Assembly: GCF_017426725.1 (NCBI RefSeq)
Contig: NZ_JAERMS010000021.1
Span: forward strand, 1-44,850
Origin: Prevotella illustrans
GTDB taxonomy: Bacteria > Bacteroidota > Bacteroidia > Bacteroidales > Bacteroidaceae
Direction: 5' to 3'
Length of the DNA stretch: 44,850 bases
Shown here: positions 8,379-18,375 of the stretch, piece after piece
Numbering within the stretch: position 1 is the first letter of the stretch
Layout of the letters: each line of letters starts with the position of its first letter
Program-made: the position numbers and the translations under genes
The notes under the pieces: model-generated
The model's database searches: none
Told to the model about the DNA's origin: nothing
Seen by the model: only the letters and a program-made list of their open reading frames with translations

Positions 8379-9536
8379 ATGCGTTACTATCTGATTGTGG
8401 GCGAGGCCAGTGGCGACCTTCACGCCTCGCGTTTGATGCGGGCTTTGCAGTCGAAAGATCCGGCCGCGGAGTTTCGTTTCTTCGGTGGCGACCTGATGTC
8501 GGCTGTGGGAGGCACACGTGTGAAGCATTATCGTGAACTGGCTTACATGGGGTTTATCCCCGTATTGCTCCATCTGCCCGCTATCCTGCGCAATATGTCG
8601 TCATGCAAGAAAGATATCGTTGCTTGGCGACCGGATGTCGTTATATTGGTAGATTATCCGGGATTCAATCTTGATATTGCCAAATATGTCCATACCCACA
8701 CAGCTATTCCGGTTTATTATTACATCTCTCCAAAGATATGGGCTTGGAAGGAATGGCGTATCAAGAGTATCAAGCGGGATGTTGACGAAATGTTTTCCAT
8801 TCTGCCTTTTGAGGTTCCTTTCTATGAGCAGAAACATCGGTATCCTATCCATTATGTAGGTAATCCTACGGTAGAAGAGGTTCTGCATTTCGAGAAAGGT
8901 TATCATGAAAGTACTGTTGATTTCTGTCTGCGCAATGGTTTGTCGGTTGACAAACCCATCATCGCTTTGCTGGCCGGTAGCCGAAAGCAGGAAATCAAGG
9001 ACAATCTGCCTGCCATGGTCGAGGCTTGCCGTCCTTTCATCGACCGCTATCAGTTAGTTTTGGCTGGTGCGCCGTCTATTTCCGACAATTATTATTTTCA
9101 GGTTATGGGTCGTTGTACGACCGATGTCCCTTTGCGTCGAGTGACAAATGAAACTTACGCGTTGCTTTCTCATGTCACGGCCGCCCTGGTAACGAGTGGT
9201 ACGGCTACGTTGGAAACAGCCTTGTTCAATATCCCGCAGGTCGTTTGCTACGAAACGCCCGTGCCCCGTCTCATCCGTTTCGCTTTCAATCATGTCATTC
9301 GGTGCAAGTATATTTCTTTGGTCAATCTGATTGCCGACCGTGAAATCGTACAGGAACTCTTTGCCGACCGTTTCTCCGTAGCCCATATACGTCGTGAACT
9401 GGCTGCCATTCTTCCTGGTGGAGCTGCCCGTGAATCCATGTTGGCTGCCTATCAAGACGTCCGTCAACGCCTTGGAAGCGATATCGCTCCGGATAATGCG
9501 GCAGCATTAATCATTCGTTTGCTGAATAAAAGGTAA
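8379..9536 (+). CDS. lpxB: Lipid-A-disaccharide synthase LpxB
   Basis: This 385-aa glycosyltransferase (GT19) condenses UDP-diacylglucosamine with lipid X to form the tetra-acylated disaccharide of lipid A at the inner membrane. The N-terminus has the hallmark GEASGDLHASRLMRAL. VDYPGFNLDIAKYV, YYISPKIWAWKEWR and LLAGSRKQEIKDNLP (the nucleotide-sugar binding region) follow in the usual order, and TSGTATLETAL lies near the C-terminal UDP-binding domain. Its presence confirms an LPS-bearing Gram-negative. It starts 3 nt after surE and converges on cdsA with only 35 nt between the stops, where I see no strong terminator. Confidence 0.96.
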   Translation: MRYYLIVGEASGDLHASRLMRALQSKDPAAEFRFFGGDLMSAVGGTRVKHYRELAYMGFIPVLLHLPAILRNMSSCKKDIVAWRPDVVILVDYPGFNLDIAKYVHTHTAIPVYYYISPKIWAWKEWRIKSIKRDVDEMFSILPFEVPFYEQKHRYPIHYVGNPTVEEVLHFEKGYHESTVDFCLRNGLSVDKPIIALLAGSRKQEIKDNLPAMVEACRPFIDRYQLVLAGAPSISDNYYFQVMGRCTTDVPLRRVTNETYALLSHVTAALVTSGTATLETALFNIPQVVCYETPVPRLIRFAFNHVIRCKYISLVNLIADREIVQELFADRFSVAHIRRELAAILPGGAARESMLAAYQDVRQRLGSDIAPDNAAALIIRLLNKR

Positions 9537-9571
9537 AGGAAATTGTTGTAGGAAGCTGGCAAAATCTCTAT

Positions 9572-10429
9572 TTACACCAAACTGATTGTATAAAGATAGA
9601 TGACGGCGGCGGGCATGGCCATGAGACTGGAGTCGAAACGGTCGAGCATGCCGCCGTGGCCGGGCAGGATGTTGCCGCTGTCTTTCACGCCGATGGTGCG
9701 CTTGAAAAGGCTCTCCACCAAGTCGCCCCACGTGCCGAAGACGACGACGATGAGCCCCAGGCCCATCCACTGTGGGATGGTAAGCGAGGCCGCGTGCTCC
9801 ATGGGATAATGGAAGTTGAAGTAGCCCACGGCGGCGGCTGCCGCGAGTACAAGCAGACCACCGCCAATGCTGCCCTCCCAGCTTTTGCCCGGACTCACCC
9901 GGAGGAAGAGCTTGTGACGGCCCAAGAGCGAACCACTGCAATAGGCGCCCGTGTCGTTGATCCATAAGAAGGCAAATACGCTCATGGGCAATAGCCAATC
10001 ATAGGAAGGCGTCATCGTTCCGTCGCCATGAAAGCCCAGCAGATTGATCATCGACAGGGGCAGCGCGATGTACATTTGGCTGAACATGGTGTAGGCCCAG
10101 TTGTGCAGCGGGTTCTTCTTTTTCAGATATAATTCGCTGATGAAGAGGTAGACGATCGTGATCAGGTAGGGAATGAACACCGCCGACGGTGTCAGTCCAC
10201 TGCAAAAACCGGCCATAGCCAGGAAGAAATACACGCCGGCCGCCGTTGTGATGAAGCGGTTGATGTCAACATCCTCCGTAGCGTTAACCAGTCCTCCAAA
10301 CTCCCAGATGGTCATGCCCGTGATGAAAGCGAACAGGCCCACCATGACGTCGCCTCGATAACAAATGCCAACGATCATGATGGCTACAAAAGCGATACCG
10401 GTGATGGCACGAATTATCAAGTTCTTCAT
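9572..10429 (-). CDS. cdsA: Phosphatidate cytidylyltransferase CdsA
   Basis: This 285-aa polytopic inner-membrane enzyme converts phosphatidic acid and CTP to CDP-diacylglycerol, the branch point of phospholipid synthesis. It has several hydrophobic helices from residue 6 onward, the motif WINDTGAYCSGSLLGRHKLF, and SPGKSWEGSIGG. The C-terminal signature region reads GNILPGHGGMLDRFDSSLMA (about 251-270), with the metal-binding aspartates. It is the last gene of rsfS-ftsH-cdsA, 27 nt after ftsH, which suggests coupling of membrane-lipid supply to FtsH quality control. Confidence 0.95.
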   Translation of the reverse strand: MKNLIIRAITGIAFVAIMIVGICYRGDVMVGLFAFITGMTIWEFGGLVNATEDVDINRFITTAAGVYFFLAMAGFCSGLTPSAVFIPYLITIVYLFISELYLKKKNPLHNWAYTMFSQMYIALPLSMINLLGFHGDGTMTPSYDWLLPMSVFAFLWINDTGAYCSGSLLGRHKLFLRVSPGKSWEGSIGGGLLVLAAAAAVGYFNFHYPMEHAASLTIPQWMGLGLIVVVFGTWGDLVESLFKRTIGVKDSGNILPGHGGMLDRFDSSLMAMPAAVIYLYTISLV

Positions 10430-10456
10430 AAGCGTTTCTTTTTTTGAAAGGTACTA

Positions 10457-12523
<2,067 letters not shown>

Positions 12524-12578
12524 AATCAGTTAATACTTGGTTATATATCGGTAGTCATCGACAAATAGCGTGCCAATG

Positions 12579-12938
12579 TCAGTCCTGATTGGGCACATGG
12601 GTCAAATTGGCGTCTTCCCACAGGTTTTCCAAGTCGTAGAAACAGCGTATCTCGGGCTGGAAGATGTGTACGATTACGTCGGTATAGTCGATGGCCACCC
12701 ATTGGTCGTTGCCCAGTCCGATGACGTTGCAAGGCTTCTCGTGCAGCTGTTCTCTTACCATGTCGCTCACGCTTCCGGCAATGGCTTCCACTTGAGTAGG
12801 CGAATTGCCTTGGCAGATAACGAAGCTGTTGGCAATGGCCCCGTCAATCCGGCTGAGATCTACGATGGTGATGTCTTCGCCTTTTTTCTCCTGAATGCTC
12901 GATACGATAGCGTCTACTAAATCTTTTGTCTGATTCAT
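12579..12938 (-). CDS. rsfS: Ribosomal silencing factor RsfS
   Basis: This 119-aa protein should bind uL14 on the 50S subunit and block subunit joining when nutrients are scarce. The family features are the NQTKDLVDAIVSSIQEKKGEDITIVDLS N-terminus, NSFVICQGNSPTQVEAIAGSV and GLGNDQWVAIDYTDVIVHIFQPEIRCFYDLENLWEDA, the conserved region that contacts the ribosome. It heads the rsfS-ftsH-cdsA set, with a TATCTTTG box about 40 nt upstream. Confidence 0.95.
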   Translation of the reverse strand: MNQTKDLVDAIVSSIQEKKGEDITIVDLSRIDGAIANSFVICQGNSPTQVEAIAGSVSDMVREQLHEKPCNVIGLGNDQWVAIDYTDVIVHIFQPEIRCFYDLENLWEDANLTHVPNQD

Positions 12939-12977
12939 CTATAGTTTTGTCGGTTTATATAAAAATATGTTTGTTTG

Positions 12978-12985
12978 CAAAGATA
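12978..12985 (-). promoter_or_regulatory. Putative -7 box for rsfS-ftsH-cdsA
   Basis: The minus strand reads TATCTTTG (TAnnTTTG), 39 nt upstream of rsfS. It is followed by an AT-rich leader. Confidence 0.55.
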
Positions 12986-13119
12986 CGTCGAATATGTCGC
13001 TTTACAAAACAAATGAAGGTTAATGTGGCATAGGAAGAGTAGGGTAGGTCAGAAAAGCGCTCTTCCTGCCGTAACAGTTTTATGACGCGCGGCTGCGTAT
13101 CATCGATACTTACAAGTGC

Positions 13120-14304
13120 CTACCAGCGTTCTCTTGCTTCCAGCTTCACGCGTTTCGCCTTGCCATCCACGCCTTTTATATCCAAAATCTGTACGGGAAC
13201 GTCATCCACGTTCTCCTCTTCGTCCCACGTGAAGGCCTTGGCAGGCTTTCCGTTTACGGCCACGATCGTATCTCCCAATTCCATGCCGGCTTTTGCCGCG
13301 TCTCCATCTCGTACCAAAGAGGATACAATCCAGCCGTCGCAGATGTCGGTGCGGTTTCTGAAACCGTAGTCGTATTCCGCCGACGCAGCCTTGTCTTTCT
13401 TGAAGCGTTTGACGTAAACGCATTGGTGGACGATGTCGAGCAAAAGATTGTATTTCGACCAGATAGCGTTGCCCACGATTCCGAGATATTTCCTCTTGCT
13501 CAGGGCGCCCACGCCTTGCGGCAGATAGCTGACGACACGCTTTTTTATCGTGTCTTCGCCTATGACGATGAGGTCGGATTGCATGTCGGTATAATATTCC
13601 TTCTCCTTGCTTCCGATACCGAAATTGCTGATATCCGTAATCTGTTTTTTCCTTCGGATGGAATCCAGTTTATATTTCCTTGTGGCTTCGCTCGTGAAGT
13701 CGATTGTGCCGCCGCTGCCCGTATCCATCAAAAACGGTCCGCGTATCACCGTATTCCCTATCCTGACGGTGGCGTCGAATAATATCTTATGGTTTTTGTA
13801 AACGATGGGAATGCGCGTATATTCGGCTATTTTGGCAGGCATCGAATGGTGTCGACGCATGTATCCGTGTTCGAAATTAATCTCGAAGAGTGTCGTATTC
13901 ACGTCCCTGTTCCCGATAATACCGTCGGCATGGCAGCCTAAGATGTCTCTGAGGGAGAAAATGGGCACTATGGTATAAGCGCTTTCATTGTCGCCAATCG
14001 TGACTTTTGTCGAGTCCGTGATAATCCGCACGCGTATCGCGCCGGCCGCTCCTCCGGCCTTCGCCTCGGCAAAACTGCTTGGCTTCCATTTCGACTGGGC
14101 AAGGAAAACGCTGTCGACACCAAAAATATCAGCACCGCCCGTATCGAAGATAAGATTGCAACGGATGGAGTCGTTGACGACCGCAGGAAAATAAAGGTGC
14201 CCCGCATACTTGAATGGAATGCTGTCGTTCAAGCCCGCATGAGACGAGACCGCGTACAGAACCGACAATATTCCAAGGACGATATTCCTTCTGAGAGCAG
14301 GCAT
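13120..14304 (-). CDS. Retropepsin-like aspartyl protease with C-terminal PDZ domain
   Basis: From the Met at 14304 the protein is 394 aa with a signal peptide (MPALRRNIVLGILSVLYAVSSHAG). I prefer this start because the longer reading from 14352 overlaps the upstream HxlR gene and delays the signal peptide. Two aspartyl-protease active-site motifs are visible in one chain: LIFDTGGAD (D54) and FLMDTGSGG (D194). Between them, GIIGNRDVN resembles the retropepsin IIG-D element. A PDZ domain follows (about 315-390, GAKAGMELGDTIVAVNGKPA-like segment). The likely role is a periplasmic protease or substrate-tethering protein; the target is unknown. It is 25 nt downstream of the HxlR gene and probably co-transcribed with it. 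Confidence 0.8.
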   Translation of the reverse strand: MPALRRNIVLGILSVLYAVSSHAGLNDSIPFKYAGHLYFPAVVNDSIRCNLIFDTGGADIFGVDSVFLAQSKWKPSSFAEAKAGGAAGAIRVRIITDSTKVTIGDNESAYTIVPIFSLRDILGCHADGIIGNRDVNTTLFEINFEHGYMRRHHSMPAKIAEYTRIPIVYKNHKILFDATVRIGNTVIRGPFLMDTGSGGTIDFTSEATRKYKLDSIRRKKQITDISNFGIGSKEKEYYTDMQSDLIVIGEDTIKKRVVSYLPQGVGALSKRKYLGIVGNAIWSKYNLLLDIVHQCVYVKRFKKDKAASAEYDYGFRNRTDICDGWIVSSLVRDGDAAKAGMELGDTIVAVNGKPAKAFTWDEEENVDDVPVQILDIKGVDGKAKRVKLEARERW

Positions 14305-14329
14305 GGCTGTGATATTTTTGTAAATGAGG

Positions 14330-14689
14330 CTAAAGGATTTGCTTGCTAACAATATCGTCGAAGTGCAAGTTGGCCCACTCGATGAGCGAGACGATGGAAG
14401 GCATGAGGGATTTCCCCATGTCGGTCAGCGAGTATTCTACACGCGGCGGGACAACAGGATATACCTTGCGATCAATAAGGTTGTTCTGTTCTAAACTCTT
14501 CAGCGTAGCCGAAAGCATTTTCTGTGAGCAGTCCGTCATGTGGTGGTGTAACTCATTGAATCGTAGCACGCCCGTCTCGCTGGAGTGGAGTGTATAGAGA
14601 ACGAGCATTGACCATTTGTCTCCGAAGCGGCTGATGACCTGGCGGATGGGGCAAGCCAAATACGCGGGATCTATATCCTTTTTTACCAT
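14330..14689 (-). CDS. HxlR-family (winged-helix) transcriptional regulator
   Basis: This 119-aa DNA-binding protein has the HxlR core CPIRQVISRFGDKWSMLVLYTL, then FNELHHHMTDCSQKMLSATLKSLEQNNLIDRKVYPVVPPRVEYSLTDMGKSL, which covers the recognition helix and wing. Cys13, directly before PIRQ, matches the redox- or electrophile-sensing cysteine used by family members such as YodB and HypR; Cys54 is the only other cysteine. It is divergent from the PPOX-macrodomain-SirTM genes across a 222-bp intergenic region, so it probably controls both directions in response to thiol stress. The regulation is inferred from position. Confidence 0.88.
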   Translation of the reverse strand: MVKKDIDPAYLACPIRQVISRFGDKWSMLVLYTLHSSETGVLRFNELHHHMTDCSQKMLSATLKSLEQNNLIDRKVYPVVPPRVEYSLTDMGKSLMPSIVSLIEWANLHFDDIVSKQIL

Positions 14690-14710
14690 TGTTTATAAGT
14701 TATGATATGG

Positions 14711-14718
14711 CAAAAGTA
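14711..14718 (-). promoter_or_regulatory. Putative -7 box for the HxlR gene
   Basis: The minus strand reads TACTTTTG (TAnnTTTG), 21 nt upstream of the HxlR start. Confidence 0.5.
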
Positions 14719-14862
14719 ACAAAAAGTAAGTCGGTTTCAGAATATAGTTCGATTAATGTATGTTAAACTCCTTTGGCGGTAAAGGCGATTTTTGCCCATT
14801 TCCTACTTTTTCGTAAGTAATAAACGGTTTTGTGCCTTCTTGTGGAAGGCAAACGAATGGAT

Positions 14863-14870
14863 TATCTTTG
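14863..14870 (+). promoter_or_regulatory. Putative promoter of the PPOX-macrodomain-SirTM operon
   Basis: TATCTTTG matches the -7 consensus. A CTTG at 14839-14842, 20 nt upstream, is a near match to the -33 TTTG element. The expected leader to the ATG at 14912 is about 37 nt. An HxlR operator probably lies in 14690-14862, but I cannot identify it by eye. Confidence 0.6.
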
Positions 14871-14911
14871 CATTGTCAAAAAGAAATTGAACATCAACAA
14901 ATAAAAACGCA

Positions 14912-15436
14912 ATGGAAAAGAAGATATCTCAACCCAAGAACGCGGACAAGGTCATGACCGATGCCGTACGCTCAAACATGGAGAAAGTGGTAGCGCTACT
15001 TGAAATCATAGATACCGGTGTTGACGTCGCCTTTGCCACGAGCGAGGGTGACCGTCCTAAAATACGAAGTTTTCAGACTATGCGTCGGCAGGGCTCTACG
15101 CTCTATTTTGCCACCTCGCCGCAGAAAGCCGTCTATCGGCAGCTGCAGGAAAATCCGAACGTGGAAATCCTTGCGACGGCAGACCGTGTTTCCGTGCGCT
15201 GTTCGGGGGCGGTAGATTTCCATGTGGACGATGAATGCAAGCGATGGATCTACGACCACAACCCCGTATTGTCACGGCTTTATAGCAGCTACGACAAACT
15301 GGCTTACTTCTCGCTCTCCATAGACGAAATGGATTATTACGACCTCCGCCCGACACCGCCCGTTTTCCGGCATTTCAATCTGATTGAAGGCACCGAAAAG
15401 AGTGGGTTTGTCGGTGAACGCTTCTCAAATAAATAA
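14912..15436 (+). CDS. Pyridoxamine 5'-phosphate oxidase (PPOX)-family FMN-binding protein
   Basis: This 174-aa protein has the split-barrel flavin-reductase/PPOX pattern: VDVAFATSEGDRPKIRSFQTMRRQGSTLYFATSPQKAVYRQLQENPNVEI, with the Arg/Lys-rich FMN-phosphate region. It then continues with VRCSGAVDFHVDDECKRWIYD and a C-terminal strand YYDLRP. Stand-alone members of this family bind FMN, F420 or haem and act as small oxidoreductases. The exact substrate cannot be deduced. It is the first gene of a tight operon: the macrodomain ATG follows the stop by 4 nt. In known SirTM operons a different flavoenzyme occupies the comparable position, which makes this association notable. Confidence 0.85.
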   Translation: MEKKISQPKNADKVMTDAVRSNMEKVVALLEIIDTGVDVAFATSEGDRPKIRSFQTMRRQGSTLYFATSPQKAVYRQLQENPNVEILATADRVSVRCSGAVDFHVDDECKRWIYDHNPVLSRLYSSYDKLAYFSLSIDEMDYYDLRPTPPVFRHFNLIEGTEKSGFVGERFSNK

Positions 15437-15440
15437 GGAA

Positions 15441-16187
15441 ATGGAACGAATACGGAATATAGATCAAGTGTTGAACTTGCTGGAAAAAGAGAGTGGAGAG
15501 CGTTTTCCGCTTCCCGATACGCTTCCTCTCAAACAGCGGCTCATGCGAGCGTTGATGAACGTGCGACAGCCCGTCAAGCCTTCCGAAGAGCTACTTGCCG
15601 CTCAGAATGAAGAGCTGAAAAGGCAACGTGAGGAAAAAGGGGTTGTGGAAATCGGCGGGGCCGGTATACACTTATGGCAAGGTGATATTACTCGTTTGAA
15701 AGTGGATGCCATTGTCAATGCGGCCAACAGCCGGTTACTGGGCTGCTTCATTCCTCTACATTCGTGTATCGACAACGCCATTCATTCTGCGGCCGGCATA
15801 CAACTGAGGTGTGAGTGCGACAGCATCATGAAGGCGCAAGGGCATGAGGAACCCATCGGCCGCGCTAAAATGACACGAGGGTATAATCTGCCCGCACGTT
15901 ACGTCATACATACGGTTGGACCGATCGTCTCCGACGGCGTTCCTACAAAAGCGCAGCGAGAACAACTCGTCTCGTGCTATCGTTCATGCCTTGAGTTGGC
16001 GGAACGCAACCACCTGCAGAGCATAGCCTTCTGTTGCGTCTCCACGGGCGTATTCCGCTTTCCTAAGCGAATGGCTGCCGAGATAGCTATACAGACGGTA
16101 AAGGCTTATCGGCGACAATATGTCAAGACTGTTGTTTTCAATGTTTTTACCAATGACGATTATGAAATATACCGACAACTTCTCTGA
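15441..16187 (+). CDS. Zinc-type macrodomain protein (protein-ADP-ribose hydrolase)
   Basis: This 248-aa protein starts at the ATG at 15441, preceded by AAGGAA. The longer reading from 15384 would overlap the PPOX gene. After a helical N-terminal extension (1-65), the macrodomain begins with IHLWQGDITRLKVDAIVNAANSRLLGCF (N92-NAAN region). The GCFIPLHSCIDNAIHSAAGIQLR motif is the hallmark of the Zn-macro subclass; C102, H107 and C109 are candidate Zn ligands close to the ADP-ribose site. CCVSTGVFRFP supplies the phosphate-binding loop. Known relatives in Staphylococcus and Streptococcus remove ADP-ribose placed by the partner SirTM. The 3' end overlaps the SirTM start by about 26-35 nt, indicating translational coupling. 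Confidence 0.93.
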   Translation: MERIRNIDQVLNLLEKESGERFPLPDTLPLKQRLMRALMNVRQPVKPSEELLAAQNEELKRQREEKGVVEIGGAGIHLWQGDITRLKVDAIVNAANSRLLGCFIPLHSCIDNAIHSAAGIQLRCECDSIMKAQGHEEPIGRAKMTRGYNLPARYVIHTVGPIVSDGVPTKAQREQLVSCYRSCLELAERNHLQSIAFCCVSTGVFRFPKRMAAEIAIQTVKAYRRQYVKTVVFNVFTNDDYEIYRQLL

Positions 16188-17046
16188 GCGGATTGAGTTT
16201 GTGCGTAGCCGCATAGCCGAGGTTGATTACATCTTGATTGGCGCGGGAGCCGGACTGTCGGCCGCGGCCGGACTGGCATATTCGGGCGCAGAATTTGAAC
16301 GAGTGTTCCGTCCTTGGATAAACCGTTACGGTATCAGCGACTTGTACACTTCGTCGTTCTATCCTTTCGAAACCGAAGAGGAGCGGTGGGCATATTGGGC
16401 CTGGCACATCTGGTTTGCACGATTTCGCCCCGAAGGAACGGAACTCTATCGCAAGCTGTTGCGCCTTGTAGAAGGAAAGCCGCATTTCGTAATCACCACC
16501 AATGTTGACGCGCAGTTTGTGAAATCCGGATTCATGTCTGACAAGGTCTTTGCCCCACAGGGCGACTATGCTTATCTGCAAGCCAGGAGCGGCCGCCCTC
16601 AGACGCTCGTGTATGATGAGCCGTGGGTGAGAGAGGCGATGGCCGCCACGCACGACTGCGAAATTCCTGCGACGCTCGTGCCGCGTCATCCGCAGACGGG
16701 CGAACTGATGAGTCCGAATTTACGTTGCGACGAAACGTTTGTGGAAGACGAGAACTGGCACCGGCAGGCAAGGGCCTACCAAGACTTTGTAGAACGGGCA
16801 CAGGACAGCAGGCTGCTCTTGCTGGAGTTTGGCGTGGGCTTCAATACGCCTACGATTATACGATTCCCTTTTGAACGTATGGCAGCAAGTTGCCCGCAGA
16901 CAACGCTCGTTCGCTTTAATCGTGACGAACCACAGCCGATATTGGAACACGTGCGTAATTTCACCGGCTTTACGGAGCGTCTGGACGATGTGATGGATAA
17001 ACTGCTGTCCGCACGTGATTCTGAATTTGCTTTGCAAAAGGCATGA
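16162..17046 (+). CDS. M-class sirtuin (SirTM), probable protein ADP-ribosyltransferase
   Basis: From the ATG at 16162 the protein is 294 aa; ATG at 16153 is equally possible. The Rossmann entry reads ILIGAGAGLSAAAGLAYSG (24-42). FYPFETEEERWAYWAWHIWF (66-85) is characteristic of SirTMs. The catalytic region reads FVITTNVDAQFVKSG...APQGDYAYLQ: Asn114 and Asp116 are kept, but the deacylase histidine of ordinary sirtuins is Gln133. This N...Q pair is the SirTM signature and implies transfer of ADP-ribose from NAD+ to protein instead of deacetylation. The place where SirTMs often show CPxCG reads VPRHPQTG (about 173-180), so the zinc cluster looks degenerate. It overlaps the macrodomain gene that should reverse its reaction. 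A repeat-rich gap follows. Confidence 0.92.
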   Translation: MKYTDNFSERIEFVRSRIAEVDYILIGAGAGLSAAAGLAYSGAEFERVFRPWINRYGISDLYTSSFYPFETEEERWAYWAWHIWFARFRPEGTELYRKLLRLVEGKPHFVITTNVDAQFVKSGFMSDKVFAPQGDYAYLQARSGRPQTLVYDEPWVREAMAATHDCEIPATLVPRHPQTGELMSPNLRCDETFVEDENWHRQARAYQDFVERAQDSRLLLLEFGVGFNTPTIIRFPFERMAASCPQTTLVRFNRDEPQPILEHVRNFTGFTERLDDVMDKLLSARDSEFALQKA

Positions 17047-17415
17047 ATAATCTTTACATATACCATCAAAAAAGTGGCATTATTCTGAAAAAGAAAAGAG
17101 CCGGGCGCAAATAAGCGATTTTAGAGCAAGTTTATAAAACGCTGGTTATCAGTATATTGCACTTTTTAGGGCATTTCCTCTTCACTTTTTTACCCTTAAT
17201 AGCTATGTTTTTAGGCTGTAATCGCGGCCCTTTCATCGGCTAAAAGCTATGATTTGACAAGGTAATCGTTATGCTTTGAGCCGATAAAAGGGTAGCTTTG
17301 GGTATAAAAGGGTATAAAAAACGGCAAATTGAAGGGGTTTTTCGGCCTACCGGGAGCCGGATGGTGTGTTGCAAAAGTGTTAAAATCAGGTAACTTTTTC
17401 TAACAAAATCACAGG
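17047..17415. repeat. Intergenic region with AAAAGCTATG-type repeats and a long imperfect stem (copy 1)
   Basis: No gene is seen in these 369 nt. 17228-17241 (CCCTTTCATCGGCT) pairs with 17279-17292 (AGCCGATAAAAGGG) at 13 of 14 positions. The 37-nt loop contains TAAAAGCTATGATTTG (17241-17256) and CGTTATGCTTTGAG (17267-17280). Another related unit, TAGCTATG, is at 17200-17207, and GCTGGTTATCAG is at 17141-17152. The same short units recur at 36180-36425, so this looks like a dispersed intergenic repeat family. The paired arms may also act as a transcription barrier between SirTM and the KilA-N gene. Confidence 0.7.
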
Positions 17416-18247
17416 TCAGGGATTATCGTCTGTGAGCAATGTTCCGGTTCTGCCGCCTTCCAATACGCGCATCTGCTGGATGGCTACTTGGTTGAGTTTT
17501 ATCAGTCGTTCGCCCTGCGCCATGCCCTCGTCAATGAGTACGGCGTTGATATTCTCCATGTTCGACAGACAAATCAGCTCGTTGATGGTGGCGTAGTCGC
17601 GGATGTTGCCTTTCAACGTCGGGTTTGCCTCGCGCCATTGCCTCGCGGTGACGCCGAACATGGCAACGTTCAGCACGTCAGCCTCCTCAGCATAGATGAT
17701 ACTTGCCTGTGCAGGTGTCACCTCGGTGGGTATCAGATGTTGCTTGATGGCGTCGGTATGAATGTGGTAGTTGATTTTTGCCAATTCGCGCTTCGCCGAC
17801 CAGCCTATCTGTTTTTGTTCCTCGGCTTTGAGGCGTTGGAACTCTTTAACCAGATAAAGGCGAAACTCGACCGAAATCCAAGAAGCGAACTCGAAAGCAA
17901 TGTCCGAACAGGCATAGGTACTACCGTAGCGTCCCGGTTGCGAAACGATGCCGATGGCTCGGGTAGCCTCAATCCAGCGAGTGGGTGAGAGGGTGAAAGC
18001 GTTTAGTCCGGCTGCCATTCTAAACCCCCTCGAATTTGAGGGGATTAAAATTTGGATTGTAAAGCGTTTCCCAAATGCCAAGAAACTCGATAGTATTACG
18101 GTTGCGCATCCAGTTGGCAATCACACCATTGGGGTCTATACTGTTCTTTTGTCTGGCAATGTCGGTGATGCAAAGAAAATCTATACCGTTTTTCCGCATC
18201 GTTTTAATGATTGCCGTTTTAACCTTGATTTCATTTTGTTTCGCCAT
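17416..18247 (-). pseudogene. KilA-N domain protein, interrupted by a +1 frameshift
   Basis: Two reading frames together make one KilA-N protein. The N-terminal part (from ATG at 18247) reads MAKQNEIKVKTAIIKTM...DFLCITDIARQKN, then NWMRNRNTIEFLGIWETLYNPNFNPLKFEGV before a stop. The C-terminal part resumes in the next frame with GFRMAAGLNAFTLSPTRWIEATRAIGI, QPGRYGSTYACSDIAFEFASWISVEFRLYLVKEFQRL and a helical tail to 17416. The break is at a run of five C (plus strand) at 18025-18029; removing one base restores EGFRMAAGLN. KilA-N is a DNA-binding domain of phage and large DNA virus proteins that also occurs on Bacteroidetes chromosomes. The gene is either a pseudogene, slippage-controlled, or affected by a sequencing error. 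An alternative, longer N-terminus could start at 18304. Confidence 0.8.
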
Positions 18248-18375
18248 ATCTTTCAATAGTTTTGGTTGTTGTGGCAAATATATCATTTTCACCGGCACTT
18301 CCAAATCCGCGCCGTGGATTCGCGTTCCCGTATCAGTATGTCAAAACGGCCTCTGTCTCTTTATCGGGTGAGTCT

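Noticed and set aside
17416..18304. Prophage remnant around the KilA-N gene
   Set aside because: No integrase, terminase, capsid or attachment repeats are found nearby; isolated KilA-N genes occur on Bacteroidetes chromosomes.
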